This document shows positions 35,301 to 48,000 of a stretch of 64,000 nt of DNA, one piece after another. This DNA is from Parachlorella kessleri (Eukaryota > Chlorophyta > Trebouxiophyceae > Chlorellales > Chlorellaceae). The stretch is taken from contig BBXU01000964.1 of assembly GCA_001598975.1 (NCBI GenBank), forward strand, positions 1 through 64,000. The letters are read 5' to 3'. Both the position numbers and the translations under genes were made by a program. Numbering within the stretch: position 1 is the stretch's first letter; each line of letters opens with the position of its first letter. The notes below the pieces were generated by a model that was not told the DNA's origin, searched no databases, and saw only the letters and a list, made by a program, of their open reading frames with translations.

Positions 35301-37633
35301 AGCTAAGGGGCGGCACAGGCAACCTGCACTGACTATCGGGCACAGGCATTAATGAAGAGCAAGGCCTGCACCAGCTTACCACACCCTGCTACCTCCCTGG
35401 CTTTCTCACCCGCAGTGGTGCTGCAGACATTGCAGTGGGAGGTGGTGGCGGCCGAGGAGTGCTGGCAGTAGCGGCAGACGGGGCAGGAGGTGTCGCCCCA
35501 CTGCCGCAGGCACTCGTTGTGAAAGCGATGGTTGCATACCTTCATGGGAGGCAATTGTCCGGCAACACGACTTCATGGCCAGTTCCATTGACAGTGTGCA
35601 ACTTGGCAAGCTGGCAAGCCAAGGAAATCCTGGCCAGGGCGATGGCGAGGGCCGAGGCTTTGCAACTCTCACTTCAACTCTATGACAGATCACGGCATTA
35701 CCCAAAGGCACAGGCGCTGCTTGGGGGTCCTTGTCAGGTTCTGCGACCACTGCGCACATCTCTGGCCACCTGAGCAAGGCTGCACTAGAACCCCGCTCCA
35801 GCCTCACCGTGGTCACAATGCCGCTTATGTGCTCATCCAACCTCTCCAGGCACACTGGGCAGGTGGGCAGCTCGGTGGTGCCTTGGGGTGCACGGAATGC
35901 CTGCAGGCACAGGGGATGGGAGTGCAACATAAGGCCCAGTCGCCCCAGATGTGGTCACCACGTTGCCAAGTGTCTGCCATGTCCAGCGCTTCGCAACTGA
36001 CTACCAGACTGCATGCTGCAGCTTCCAAGCAGCCGAGAATGACGCAGGAGGTAGGTGACAGAGGCGGATTGCGTCTTGCCTGGTCACTCTCTCCAGACTG
36101 GTACTCCACGTCCTTCACGAACACCAGCCTGCAGATGATCTCCGGCTCAAGCAGGCAAAACTGCAGAGGGCAGAGGGCTGTGCGGCAAGAGGTCAGCAAC
36201 TGAGGTATCCGAACATGCCCGTGCAGCCAGGGAAAGCCACTAGCCCAAGCCAAGCTGCTGGGCATGTTGGCACAGGCAGGGAAAAAACACTAGCCCGAGC
36301 CACATCCCATGGCCCCAACCTAAGCCCCAATTCCCCGACTTGGTAGCCTCCCCGACGCTACGCTGGGCCTGCTGACCACGCTGTGTCGGCTAGCAGCAAG
36401 GGCGCCCCAGGGCACACGCACCGGCTTCCCGTTGAAGTTTGTGTAGAAGTCGTCGGCTGCCGCCTGCTCATCAAAGCGCACCAGCACAGAGCACAGGGAG
36501 GCCTTGCCGCCCTCCCGCCTCACCAACCGCAGCTCCCGCACCTGCAGCACGACAACTTTGCCACTGTATGTGAGACTGTCTGTTCCCAGGCCGGCAAGAC
36601 GGCCACGAAGCTAGGGTTGCATGAGCACGCCCCACAGCGGCTGCCACGACAACAACTTCAAGCACGACTGTTCAGCTGTTTCCCTAGGCTGAGGCGGCAA
36701 GGCCCCATAACGATGGTCGGGCAGCACCAAGGCACTGCCTCTCAGGCCGCCTGGGAACAGCGATGTCTGCTTCAAGTACGCACTGGCAGAACAGGACCCA
36801 TCCAAGTCGTTGAATCACAAACTATGTCCATTTCCATGGGTCAGCCTGCACCCCAGGACTTCACTTAGCTGCTTCAAGATTTAGGTTAAGGCACTGCACA
36901 AACACATAATGTCTGAGGGCCTCGGCTAGCAGGCTGGGAGACTGCCCTATAGGTCTTGTCAGGCTTGGGAGCCACCACTGACCTTGGGAAAGTAGCCACC
37001 AAGGAATGTGCACAGCTCAGCGAACCCCATGTCTGCTGGCAAGGCCAGGATGCACAGCTGCTCATTCCGCCCCGCCTGCAACAACCAAGCAGCAACCGGA
37101 CGTTAGCCGGCCCCCGGTTACACCACAGCTAAGCAGTCACACACAACCGCCAGACAACCCGCCAGGCAAGCACGGCAGCTGTCCAGAGCATACCATTCAC
37201 AGCCCAAACTCACTGGGAAGGCTAAGGGCGCAAAGGGGCTAGAGGGGGTGCTGGCCGCAGCTGCAGCGGGGCTGCTGTCTCCTTGAGCCGGAGGCAGATC
37301 GCTGCCCCCAGCAGCTTGTCTGAATGTTCGCCTGTTACTCTGGCTGGCCCACCCTCCGCCGTCGCCCTGCTGCTGCTGCTGTGGCTGCTCATCGGCAGGA
37401 ATGTGCCGGTACAGGTGCATCACGCCGGTGATGTGCTCCACCCTCGGGTTTCCTGCTGAAAAACTGACCTCATCGACCTCCTCTGCGGCCACTGCTGCAG
37501 GTGTGGCATCGGCGCTGGACGAGGAGGCCTCACCATGCTTCCCTGGGGTGCTGCCACTGCAGGTGGGCTCCTCGTTCTGCTGGGCTGGAACCTGGGCTGC
37601 AGGCTTGCCCCCCCGCACCTTGATGGAGTACAT
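32352..37633 (-). CDS. BRAP2 / BRIZ-type RING and ZnF-UBP E3 ubiquitin ligase
   Basis: BRAP2/IMP in animals and BRIZ1/2 in plants are E3 ligases with an RNA-recognition-like BRAP2 domain, a RING, a ubiquitin-binding ZnF-UBP and a C-terminal coiled coil. Exons: 37633-37214, 37075-36983, 36541-36422, 36160-36080, 35900-35808, 35539-35410, 35159-35044, 34827-34753, 34525-34368, 34014-33885, 33661-33554, 33297-33181, 32784-32725 and 32528-32352, all phase-consistent, 625 residues. Seen in order: [20 protein letters not shown] and [20 protein letters not shown] (BRAP2 domain); the RING from [10 protein letters not shown] (C252, C255) through [10 protein letters not shown] (H273, H276, C279) to SCPVCRYC (C288, C291); Zn[24 protein letters not shown] and [36 protein letters not shown]; then coiled coil from [13 protein letters not shown] to the end. 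Intron 36079-35901 uses a GC donor. The last ~30 residues are Gln/Gly/Arg-rich. Start chosen as the first ATG (MYSIKV), as in relatives. Confidence 0.92.
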
Positions 37634-37938
37634 GCTGCACAGCACTACACAACGGACGTCTGCCTAGAGATGCAAGCGCCCGAGCAAGTGCTTGTAGACT
37701 GATCCCGAGTGGAGGGACATGGCCCGTTTCACACTCGTCCTAGGGTACAGAACAACATGGAACTGTGGAAATGATTTTGAAGCTGTAGGAAGGTGGGTAC
37801 CTCTGCCTACAGCCGGGCGCGGTGGCGCTCTTTTTCTCAGGGACCTCTTCGGGGGAACAACAAGTACCTGATCGGGCAGGTGTTGCATGTGGCTCTTGGT
37901 AGCAGTACCATGTTAGAAGCCCCTGGCTAAACGCCGTA
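37634..37938. promoter_or_regulatory. 305-bp bidirectional promoter, BRAP2-like and M14 peptidase genes
   Basis: Only 305 bp separate the start codons of these head-to-head genes, so promoters and 5' UTRs overlap or are shared. No clear TATA element stands out. Confidence 0.5.
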
Positions 37939-40900
37939 ATGCTAGCCAGGCGGGGCCTCTTGTTATCGTTGTGGTTGAAGTCCTGCGTATTCCTCACGCT
38001 TGTGGCCTCTACTTGGACTGCTAGGGTGCGGGTGCCCAAGCTTGCACAGCCCGACTACTCTGTGTACCACACCAAGTGGGTGCCCCCAGGCGTTTCGGCT
38101 TCCTGCAGCACCATCGCCCCTTGTCATGGTTTTGAGCTTTTCGCCGCTACGGCAGCTTCCGCCTTGGGGAATCCAAGGCGCTTGTTCCGCCTGTTCCAGT
38201 GCTATACCACACCAAACAACAACGGTTGAGTGCTTCCGCAGGGATGGCGTGTTCAAGGCCTTTAAGAGCACGGTCAGCCAGTGCTCTTCCTTCATGAAGG
38301 TCCGTCGTCAACTTGATAGTGCTGCGGGTATTGCAGTGCCTAGTTCAACAGGGTAGTGCCTGTCGGCACACATTGAAGGCCAGCCTGGCTGGGGCAGCAG
38401 CCTGCCTGCTTTTTGTATGCTGCCTTGGGCACCTAGGAGGGCCCCAACTGGAAGCGTTATTATACTTTAAGCTTTCCTTGTACATAGCAGCACTCTGACC
38501 ACTGCTGCAGATAACAAAGTACAACGAGGGAAATGCAGAGTATTCTACGGATGTTTCGGTGCGTCCTGTGAAAAGGCTACCCGCCTGCAGCTGTTTTGTT
38601 TCTTGGGCAGGTGGCTTCCCCTTTCATGCAAGGTTAATGACTCCTCTTTGATGTCTATTAAAAGGCTGACTTTGGTTAATAGCAGCCTCCTATTTATGCA
38701 GGATTTTTCAGCCGATATGTGCCTGAGTAGAGACAAGCTCGAATGGCTGGTAACTACTCGCCCCCTTGGTTTTGCAGGTAGTTACTGTGGAGCCAGGGGG
38801 CTTAAGCGAGGACCAGTCTAGCAAGATTCGCGTGCTACTGGTGCGGAATGGACTGCTGCTGGCTGGTGATCGCAAATGGTATGGAATTCTGGCAGCTTTG
38901 CAAGCTAGGCTGCAAGAGGGAAGCCATCACTAGTTTTCACATGTGACTCGTGAAAGCATCAACATAGCATTTGCCTGGCGGTGAGTGACAACCTGGGTCG
39001 TGGTTGTGTCCGTGCAGGACTTTGGTGAGCATGGGCGGGAGCTCGTGTCGCCGGAGATAGCGCTGCGCCTGCTGAGCGTGCTGTGCTCCGGCGGCGATGA
39101 GCTGGCGGCGCTGGCGGGAAGAGCTGGGGTGGAGCTTGGGGAGCTCCAGAGAGTGCTGAACCACACAGTGCTGGAGGTGAGGCGGCCCCTACAAGGCCAT
39201 GCGGCTCCTTGGTGGCTTTGTAGAACTCTCTATCGGGCAGATGAGTTTTAGCAAGTGTAGTAGTCCCATGCAGTTGGCTTGGGCAGGGGCAGTGTTACAG
39301 CACAGTGGGGGGGGGGCGGCCCAGGTGACATTCAGCGGCGACAGTTCACCAATTGGGGAAGTACATTGCAGCCAAGAGGGAGATCACCGGCCCAGTCATG
39401 CCTGCCCCGCCTCATTCTCCTCTCAAAGTCTGGCAGCAACAGAGTGGGAAGGGACCGGCCCAGCAGCGCCCAGTCACTTCATAGCACTCACTGCTTGCAA
39501 ATGGCAGGTGGTGCCGATGGAGAACGTGCACGGGCGGGAGAAGGTGGAGGGCGGTGCGCTGTGCGAGCGCAAGAACGGGCGTGGCGTGGACCCCAACCGC
39601 AACTGGGGGGTGCACTGGGGCCACAAGGAGCCGGACTATGACCCGGCAGAGGAGTTCCCGGGCACGGCGCCCTTCAGGTCAACCCCAGGCTGGGAGAAAG
39701 ACCCGCAGAGCAGCCTGTCTCTCCCCTCCTAGTTGTTCCTGCCCCGATGTTCCTCGCTGCCCTACGTGCTTCCCTTGCAAAGAGGACTTGCAACCTTGCA
39801 ACAACTTCTCATCCCCGCCCTAGGGGCTTGTCTGTTGGTCCAGTCCCTCAGCCTAACGCTGCACCGGGCTGGGCTGGGTGTGTATCGCTAGAGGCGCACT
39901 GACTCCTTGTCATGGCCCCGTGTTTTTTGGTGCAGTGAACCTGAGGCGTTAGTTATGCGACACCTGGCGGAATCCCTGCGGCCTCATGTTTGGCTCAATG
40001 TGCACAGCGGCATGGAGGCGCTCTTCATGCCCTACGACCACCAAGCTAGGGTGCCAGGTGAGGGTGCTCGGTGTTGAGGGGTCCTGTCCGGTGCGGCATG
40101 TGTGGTGGGGCTGGTCAGTGGCGGAGGCGCAACTGGTGGCCTGGACTGGCTGGATTGAAGTTCAAGTGGGGTTGAATGGAAGCAGCTTCTGAGCAAGTGT
40201 GAGGCGCCTGGCTGCCAGGTACTTGCGCTCAGGTGGGTATGCCTAACAACCTTGCGAGCCGAGAGCAGCACCCTCACAGACCTCGATACGCAGTGCATAT
40301 AAAGTTACACAGTTTTGTGCGCTGCCTGCAGATGGTGCCAGCGCTAATGCTACGCTGAGCCTGCTGGGCCAGCTCAACACGCGGGTGTGCGGCGGCAGAT
40401 GTGCGGTCGGCTCAGGTGGCAAGAGTGTAGGGTGAGGCCTGGGGAGCAGCAACTTTGAACGGAGCTGGTTCTGGTTCTTGTGTACGCAGCTTTCAGTTGA
40501 CCGGCAGACCCTGAAAGCGCACGCTTTATGCACTGCGGCCCCCGAGCGGGAGGCCTGTTAACCGAGCGTATGAACGGCCACCCATATTGCCCTGGCTGCA
40601 GGTACCTAGCCCACGGCACGGCTACGGACTACATGTATGAGGAGCTGCAGGTGCCCATCTCCATGACCTGGGAGGTCTACGGAGACATGAACGCATGTGA
40701 GTGCCAGGCAGCAGACGTTGTGGGTAGCGGGAATGGACTAAACCTAGAAGTGGAGGCCAATTGTGATGCAGAGCATAATGCTTCATGGGCATTGAGGAAG
40801 GGGACTGGAGCTGTGTCTGTGGTGTGCCGACGTGATGCCCTCCCGCCTCTCAAGAGTCCTACATGGTATGGCTGGTCTGGACTGGTCACCCAGCTGTCCT

Positions 40901-41722
40901 CCCATTCAGAAATCTTGCCAGCCTCCCAAAAGTTTGGTGCCGCCCCCAGCGAGCCGCCCTAGCCCGGCTTGCTCGGTTCCCATGAGTCTTACTGACGGCT
41001 GGCCACCTGCCTGCCTGTGTGCAGCGTACCACGACTGCTTCCGCATGTTCAATCCGCTGACCCGCGAGGCGCTGCAAAGCACCGTGGACACTTGGGCCGC
41101 TGGCATACTGGCCCTGCTGGCCCTCCTGCCAGACCACCCAGCCATACCCTCACTTGGAGAGCTGTCCAGGAACCATAGCGGCACCAACGCCTCGCGGCAG
41201 GTGCAGCAGGCGGGGGCAGAGGAGGGGGAAGGGGGCAGGGCGGCTGCAGCAGGAGCGGCGCAGGAGGGGGCAGCGGGCTTAGCAGGTGCAGCGCAGCAGC
41301 AGCAGCAGCAGCTGGATGTGCAGGGGGCGGATGGCTCCTCGACGGGCACGGGCGGCAACGGCAGCCGACAGCAAGCCAAGGCGGAGGAGATTGCGGCAGC
41401 AATGCGGGGGCAAGGGAATGCTGGCGAGCAGCCATTGTTAGCGGAGGGGGCAGGGGACGGACCCGGAACAAGCACTGGGCGACACAGGGGAGGCTGGGGC
41501 GCCGCAGGAACCGGCAAGGGGAGCCTGGCGTCGCTGCAGCAGGGTTGGCGGCATCAGCGCGCCCACATCCCGGGCACCAGGGCAGACTGGGAGGCGGTGG
41601 GGCTGCTGCTGGGGGCGGTGGCGGCAATAGTGAGCGGCTACCTGCTCTACACCAAGCCGCAAGTGCGGTACACATTGTCGCAGTGGGGTTTGGTTACCCG
41701 CCGTAGCGACATCCCCTTGTGA
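37939..41722 (+). CDS. membrane-anchored M14-family zinc carboxypeptidase
   Basis: M14 peptidases remove C-terminal residues with one zinc. Supported exons: 37939-38075, 38109-38224, 38511-38558, 38778-38840, 39018-39176, 39508-39677, 39936-40057, 40332-40431, 40602-40696 and 41025-41722. The join 38224 to 38511 does not fit in phase, so a small exon or wrong boundary remains there. The N-terminus is a signal peptide (LLLSLWLKSCVFLTLVAST). The fold starts at PDYSVYHTN, then DVSVVTVEPGG, SSKIRVLL, the zinc motif FGEHGRELVSPE (His and Glu ligands), GVDPNRNWGVHW (substrate-binding Arg), VWLNVHSGMEALFMPY (third His ligand), HGTATDYMYEELQVPISMTWE (catalytic Glu region, in SMTWEVYGD) and YHDCFRMFNPLT. 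A long Ala/Gly/Gln-rich linker follows, and a C-terminal hydrophobic helix (VGLLLGAVAAIVSGYLLY) before a short basic tail. The topology predicts a lumenal or extracellular catalytic domain. All catalytic residues are present. Confidence 0.88.
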
Positions 41723-42286
41723 CAATGAATGAGCCGGCGGCACAGCAGACCGATGGTGTGGCACAATTTGGGGGTTGTGATGCGCAGCATAGCTGTTTTT
41801 CAACTCCAGCAAAACACTGTGTCGGGCAATGAGAGAGTTGACCACCTTTGGCTATGGAGGATGGGTTTCAGCGTCTGCATCGTGTTAAGAAAAGGTACTG
41901 TTCGTGGTTGCTGTATCGGGAAGGAGCACTGCTTATGCTATCTCTGTGCGGACTTTGGCATTGCAGAGGTGCTAGTTACTGGAGCAGCGCTGTGTCAGGG
42001 CTTATCTTTGTTAGTGTGGTGACCTTTGAGTGCCCGTAACAACTTTTTCGTAAGGTTGTTTTTCAGGTTGACATTGCAGCATCCTGTCACCACCGTCTTG
42101 TAACCCTCTGGCAAACCTTGTTCAGGAAGGCTCGGAATCCTAGGAACCCGGTACCATGATGCAAACCGCGGTGGGTGTCGCAATGTCGCTAACGCGTGTG
42201 TATTATTCCGACAACTCCTGAACAGCTGAATTGTTGCAAAAGCCAGCCAGGGGTAGTTGAGACAAGGGGTGATCTGGTTGTTCAAC
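41723..42286. other. intergenic spacer, no gene seen
   Basis: About 560 bp between the M14 peptidase stop and the second PEF gene, same strand. It carries a TGTAA at about 42099 that could polyadenylate the peptidase mRNA. No coding sequence is supported. Confidence 0.55.
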
Positions 42287-43534
42287 ATGGGGGATCCATA
42301 CCTTATTCAGTGGTTTCAAAGCGTGGATGCTGACCGCAGCGGTCATATCAATAGCCATGAGCTGCAGAGGGCACTGGCTTTGGGCCGCCTGAACTTCTCT
42401 CTGGCTCTGTGTGCGCAGATGATAAGGTGAGGATGCTCTTCAGGCTGCAACCGAGCACTAACCGAAAGGGACTTCACTGTTTAGTGGGAACTGACTGCTG
42501 GCGACACACCAAGGCCTCTTTGTTGAGCTAATTGCTGCTCTTCCCTGCAGCAACTATGCAACCCCACCCACACGCTGACACTGCCTTGCAGGATGCATGA
42601 CCGCGACGGCAGTGGAAGCATTTCGTTTGAGGAGTTTCAGCAGCTGCACCAGTTCATCACTAGTACACAGGTCTGTCGTCGGCTTCTTGCAGCTGTGTGC
42701 CCACCCTGACAAGTAACCCTGCTAATTTCAAGAAGTCCAAAACCCGTATGTCAATGTGAAGATTATGTCCTCTTGGTGGTAAAAGGAAATCAACGCATGG
42801 CCTGCGCAGAATGCGTACTACCAGTACGACAGGGACAGGAGCGGCACCCTTTCGACAGACGAGGTGTTTCAAGGCTTGTCCTATGCTGGTAGGGGATCTG
42901 GCCTTTAGGGTGACTTACACTGAAAGTTATCCCGTCTCTATCGTATCTTAGACCCATACCATTGAGGTGAAAGCGCTACTTGAACATGCGTCGAGGCCAG
43001 GATGGATGTAAGCTCGCAAAACGATTCATGCAACTCTCTCAAATGGAAGGCATGTTGCATTTATCTGACAAGCGTGCAAGTGAGCAGTTGCACGCTGTGC
43101 TGTTGCAGGGTACCGCTTTGACCAGCCAGCCTTCCAGGCACTCATCAAAGCTTTCGATCCTGACCGCAACGGTGACTTGGAAAGGAATCAAACAACTTGC
43201 CAGCCTGCTAGTGCACTGCCGTGCATGGCACAGTATTACTTATGAGCCCTGGCTTACTGCATTGTTAAGCTGCCTTGCTAGGAAAGGGTATGTCCCAATT
43301 CTGGCACACTCTCTTGCAGTCATTGCAGTACTGCATGCTTAATGCGTCCCTTATGCCAAGTTGCATCTTCACTAGTTTTGCTGTGCAGGCAAGTTTGGTC
43401 TGGATGAGTTCATCGCCATGTCAGTCTTCCTGACATCAGCTGGCAACGTCTTCCGTGCCTTTGACGCGGCAAAAGCCGGCCGCGTGACGCTGGACTTCAA
43501 CCAGTTCCTATATGCTGCGGCCAACTGCCGGTAG
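42287..43534 (+). CDS. penta-EF-hand calcium-binding protein, paralogue 2
   Basis: Second PEF calcium sensor of the window. Exons: 42287-42426, 42592-42670, 42810-42888, 43109-43171 and 43389-43534, phase-consistent, 168 residues. Loops: DADRSGHINSHE (14-25), DRDGSGSISFEE, DRDRSGTLSTDE and DPDRNGKFGLDE keep calcium ligands; the fifth (DAAKAGRVTLDF) is degenerate and forms the usual dimer interface. The C-terminus FNQFLYAAANCR is identical to that of paralogue 1. The extra intron at 42889-43108 splits the YAGYRFDQP block and is absent from paralogue 1; other introns share position and phase. The N-terminus is three residues longer. The two genes lie about 14 kb apart in opposite orientation, so they are probably an old local duplication rather than a tandem pair. 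Partners cannot be inferred. Confidence 0.92.
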
Positions 43535-45089
43535 CAGCCCTCCCTCGTGACCACTGTCAGCATGGGACATGTCGCCATGCCTTCCCTTAGGGGGACAAAG
43601 CCATGCATTGCGTGGCAGCAGCAAAGGCTTAGGCTAGGCTGAAGCTGGAAAGCAAGGACGATGCAGTGTTGGTAGCCCAGGCATGTGGATGCATCGGACA
43701 GGTGTCATCGAGCATGGGACGGGGTAGTACTCCATGTGCTGTCAGTGTGTGGCCTGCTTGTTGCAGTCATCAAACACGCAGACGGAAAGGACAAGAAGCA
43801 GCACGTCTAAATGCCGTGAAGGTTCTATGTCTGGCTGTGTGAGGCTGCATGTGAATGTAGCGAGGCGGGATAAAGTTACATATCTGGTTTGTGCGTACCC
43901 AAGTGCACCAGCCAGCCTAACAACTATACACCAGACCAGTTGGAAGCCGACCAGACTAGAAAGGCATGCTAGAGGGAACCTGACGCCAACAGCTCATAAA
44001 TTGCCTCTTGCTATCTCGCCAGCACTCCATTGCATACTACCAGCACTGGGAACAGACATGCGAGTGCTGCTATGACTGTGCACCACATACATCGTTCATG
44101 CACAGCGGCGCCAGGCTCAATCTTTCCTTGGGCGCCGCATTTTCACAGGGTCTAAGTAGAGGGAGGGATCCTTAACGCAAACATGTCCTCCTTGAGGCTC
44201 AGACCTGCAGGATCGGAAGCACACGGGGTAGGCACATTTCTGCAGTACCGGAGTCAGGGGGGATCAGTTCAAATGTGGAGGGAAGCGAGCGAGGGAACGC
44301 GGCACCTTTAACACTGCCAATTTTGGTGTCCTAGGTTTCGACATGTGTGGATACAGCGTTCACCGCCACTTACCCAGGTTCTGAACGTAAGCAGGCACGG
44401 AGCTGCGTCCAGGCGGGCTGTATTTTTGCTGTGTATTCTAGTGTGAAGAGGGCCTGTAGAGCATAGAGCAGCCGATGGTAAGTTCGAGAAGCAACAACTT
44501 GTCTGCTCACGTTTTAGTCTACGCACCTGCAGCAGGTCCTCCACCCTGTCATTACAGCGATGGGGCCTGGGAAGCTTTTGGGGCGGTGGGCTTGGTGCTG
44601 GGTTGCTTTCGCCTGGATTTTGCTCCATGTTCTCTCGGACCTGTGCTAGGACACAGAACTTACACGACAGTCATGTGGTTTTGCAACCATCATGTAGTGC
44701 TGGGACACCTTGTACCTGGCCAAAATTTATCACCCTATCAAGCTGTTCACTTACGGAGGCCACGCTGCTTCAATGCTGGGACGACTGCGACGATTGCAGG
44801 TGCACGACCCTTTTCCAGTCGGTCAGGCCTTTTTCGTGGTCACTGTTAGCTACTAAGCAGTAGGTAAGTATGTAGACGCATCAAATGCAGAAACCGCGCC
44901 GACGTCGTCTGCATGGACCGCTTCCCGCTTGAGGCCGTGCTCATGTCGATGATGGGGACCCTCTGCACCTAAAATCCCATGTTCCCTGCCTGACCTTGCT
45001 GCCTTCCTACCTACTATCCTACAGATTTTGCTAGTGGGAGCCTCCCTACCTGGTGTATAAGAATAACTAGGGAACAAGTACAGCAGAGC
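43535..45089. other. intergenic spacer, no supported gene
   Basis: 1.55 kb between the PEF paralogue and the coiled-coil gene. A true ATG frame of 124 codons at 44475-44849 (+) has no recognisable domain and no splice-linked neighbours, so it is not called. TATAAG occurs at 45056-45061, unusually close to the next start codon, which hints that the neighbouring gene may begin further upstream. Confidence 0.5.
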
Positions 45090-48000
45090 ATGCTCAAGGC
45101 CCTTGGGCTCAAGCCTGCTCAGGAGAGGGCGGGCAAGGTTTACTCCGACAGCGAGGCACGTCTCTGCAAACTGAAGGGTTGCACTTCAGCGCCGGGCTTC
45201 TCGCGCATCCTATGGAACCCAAATGGGGGTGGAGGAAGCCAGGGCAGCACCATGGGGTTACCGCTGTACCCAAAGTTGTCTTTCAAGAGGGTGCTGGACT
45301 AACGATGTTTTCTCATGCAGGCACACAACGTGCGGGCATTTGTCACGCCCGCGGAGCGGCTTATCGAGTCCCTCTCTGATGAGCTGATACGAGCCAGGAG
45401 TCAGATAGAGCGGCTGCAGCAGGTGTGGGCCGCACAGTAGCTCGGCTCTTGCATCTATATTAGCATGGGTGGCAGATAGTGCGAACAGGGAATGAGAGCT
45501 GGGCTGGTCTGGAGTGACAGTGCTGGATGCAGAATGAGCCTGAGTCTTGCCTGAGTGCTGAGCCAGTAGGTCTCTCCCCCCGAGATAAGCTAAGGCCACT
45601 GTGAGAGGAGATGCAGATCAACTGAAGCATCCGTTGCGCAGTTGCTGATTTGAATGGACGGTATGGGTGACTTTTGCATTGACAAGGGCCATGCGGAGAT
45701 CTGGAATTACGTACCTCAGCTTCAAGTGGCGCTCAACCAGCGTCGCTGACTCGCTGTAGTCTTTAATATGACATTGTCAAGTTGCAGGACGCCGCAGACT
45801 CGGCAGCTGCCCTGGAAAGGTTGGAAGGGGAGAGGCAGGATAGCGCTGCCTCCATGCGGCAGCAGCTGACTGCCGGGCAGCAGGCAGCGGAGCGCGCCGC
45901 CCGGCAGTGCAAGCAGGCAGAAGCGGAGGCCGAGCGGTGGCGAAGCCTGGCCATGTCTCTGCAGGGGCAGGACTCTGGTAGGCGCAGCAGCACGGGTTGG
46001 GGCCTGGCTGAAGGGTGGTCCAAAGACTGAGGGTAGTCCACCTGTCGGCTGATGGCGTTGGAGCATGCATGCCTTTGGTACCAGCCTAAGGTACAGCGAC
46101 ACCAAAGTCCGGGCGGGGTTGCATGGCCTGTGCAGTTTTCCTGTGCCTTGACCTGCATGCCAGCGCCCCGCCTGCGCCCTTCACAGCGCGTCACAACCGC
46201 TTGCCCACATTTCTCGCTCTTTCCCCTATCTGTTCAGCTGATGCCGCCGCCCGTGAGTCTCTGGGCCAGCTGCGCGCTGTGGAGTCTCAGCTGCAAGCCA
46301 AGTCAGCGGAAGCCGACAGGTGGCAGGCGCGTGCTGAGGAGGAGCTGGCATATCGGGCACAGCAGGAGCAGCAGCTCAAGGCGGCAAGGGCGGAGCTTGC
46401 ACGCGTGCGGCGGCGGGTGCAGGAAGTGGAGGTGCGCAGTGGCCATGCACCCTAGTCATGCTTCATTGGTCTGTAAGGCAAGGCACCCAATAGATTGAAG
46501 GTGTTGCCCAAGCGCCAGGAAGAGAGAGTGAACCAGTGCGGGGTTCATCTGGGGCTTGCAACAAGGGCATAGGCGGACAACAATGGTGTCTGCTGTAGGT
46601 GGTAGGAGTCGGAGTTCAGGTGCCGTTTCTGTAACTTACGAGATATAAAATCAGAGGTTGTTACCGATGGTCCCAATGGCACATTTGCTGTGAAGAGGGC
46701 GGCTGGTTATTTGTTCATGGCACATGGCGTGCGTTGTTTGGAAGTAGCAGACCTGCGTCTGACAGCAGGCATGCAAGGGATGCTTTGGAGGTTTAGCGAG
46801 GACTCAAGCCAGTTGGGCTCAACAGTGGCTCCTGACTGGTGACAGCCTGCCCTGCAGGAAAAGCATAGCCAGTCTGAAAGCCTGCTAGGCGCGATGCATG
46901 CCCAGCTGGCCGCAGCACAGGCGGAAGCAGCCGAGCGTGCGCAGCAGGCCCAACAGGCTCAGCAGCGGCTCAATGCTGCTGAGGTCGAGCTGGCCCAGCG
47001 GGGCCAGCAGGTGCAGCAGCTGGAGCGCATTCGCCAGAAGAACCTCACCCGCATTGTAGAGCTGAAGCAGGTAATGTCATGACCAGCTGTAGTTGCAGAG
47101 GTATCAAGGTTCGGTTTGGAGGAGCTGTGAGGGGCCTAGGTTGCAGCAGTGCTGGCCAGGTCTGCCTGCACATGGTGGATTGCCTTGCTGTCAACAAGGG
47201 TTTGGTTGAGCATTCAGGATGAGTTTGTGGCTTGTTGGCCCGAGCTGCCGATAGCAGTAATGGAGGTTGAGCCCAGATCTGGTGGCGCGGATTGCGAAGG
47301 TTTTCTTGCCTCTACCGCCCGCCCATTGCAGGCCAGCACCTTCCATCGCTCACCCCCTGCCAGCCCGCTAGATGGCAGCAGCCAGGCCAGCACGCCTCGG
47401 GCCGCCACCACGCCCCGCATGCTGCTGCCCGCCTCTTCTGCCCCGCTGCCCCTGTCCCGCCAGGGCAGCGGTACCCAGGGCATCCAGGGGATCCAGCTGA
47501 TGCCCCTGTCCCGCCAGGGCAGCACTCCACAAGCGCCAGTGCCTGCACACGTGCCGCTGCCGCCGCAGCAAAATGGCAGCCCACCCCAGCAGCCGCCGCC
47601 GCGGCCACAGCAACAGGGCGCGGCAGCCTCACAGCATAACAACAGCAGCATGCCGTCTGCCCCACTGTCACGGCAGGGCAGCCTGAGCACCGAGCTTGCG
47701 GGGGCTAGAGCACAGCTGGTGGGCTTCGAAGCTCAGCTAGAAGGGCTGGGAGCGGAGCTGGCAGCAGTGAAGGACGAGCGAGAGGAGCTGCGGCAGCAGC
47801 TAGCCAAGGCGCAGGGAGGGCTGGCCAGCACGGCTGCTGAGCTGGCTGTGATGCAGCGCCAGCGGGACTGGTGGGCGGGAGAGGCGGAGCGGGCACAGCA
47901 GGAGCAGCAGCGGCTCAAGTTGGCGGTCAAAAAAGCCCCAACAGCTGGTGCTGCTGCGGACGCCGGCATGCAGGCTGGCCAAGGCGCAGCGACGGCGCAG

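Noticed and set aside
44475..44849. 124-codon plus-strand ATG frame
   Set aside because: It has no recognisable domain, no homologous feel and no splice partners; chance is likely at this length in this base composition.
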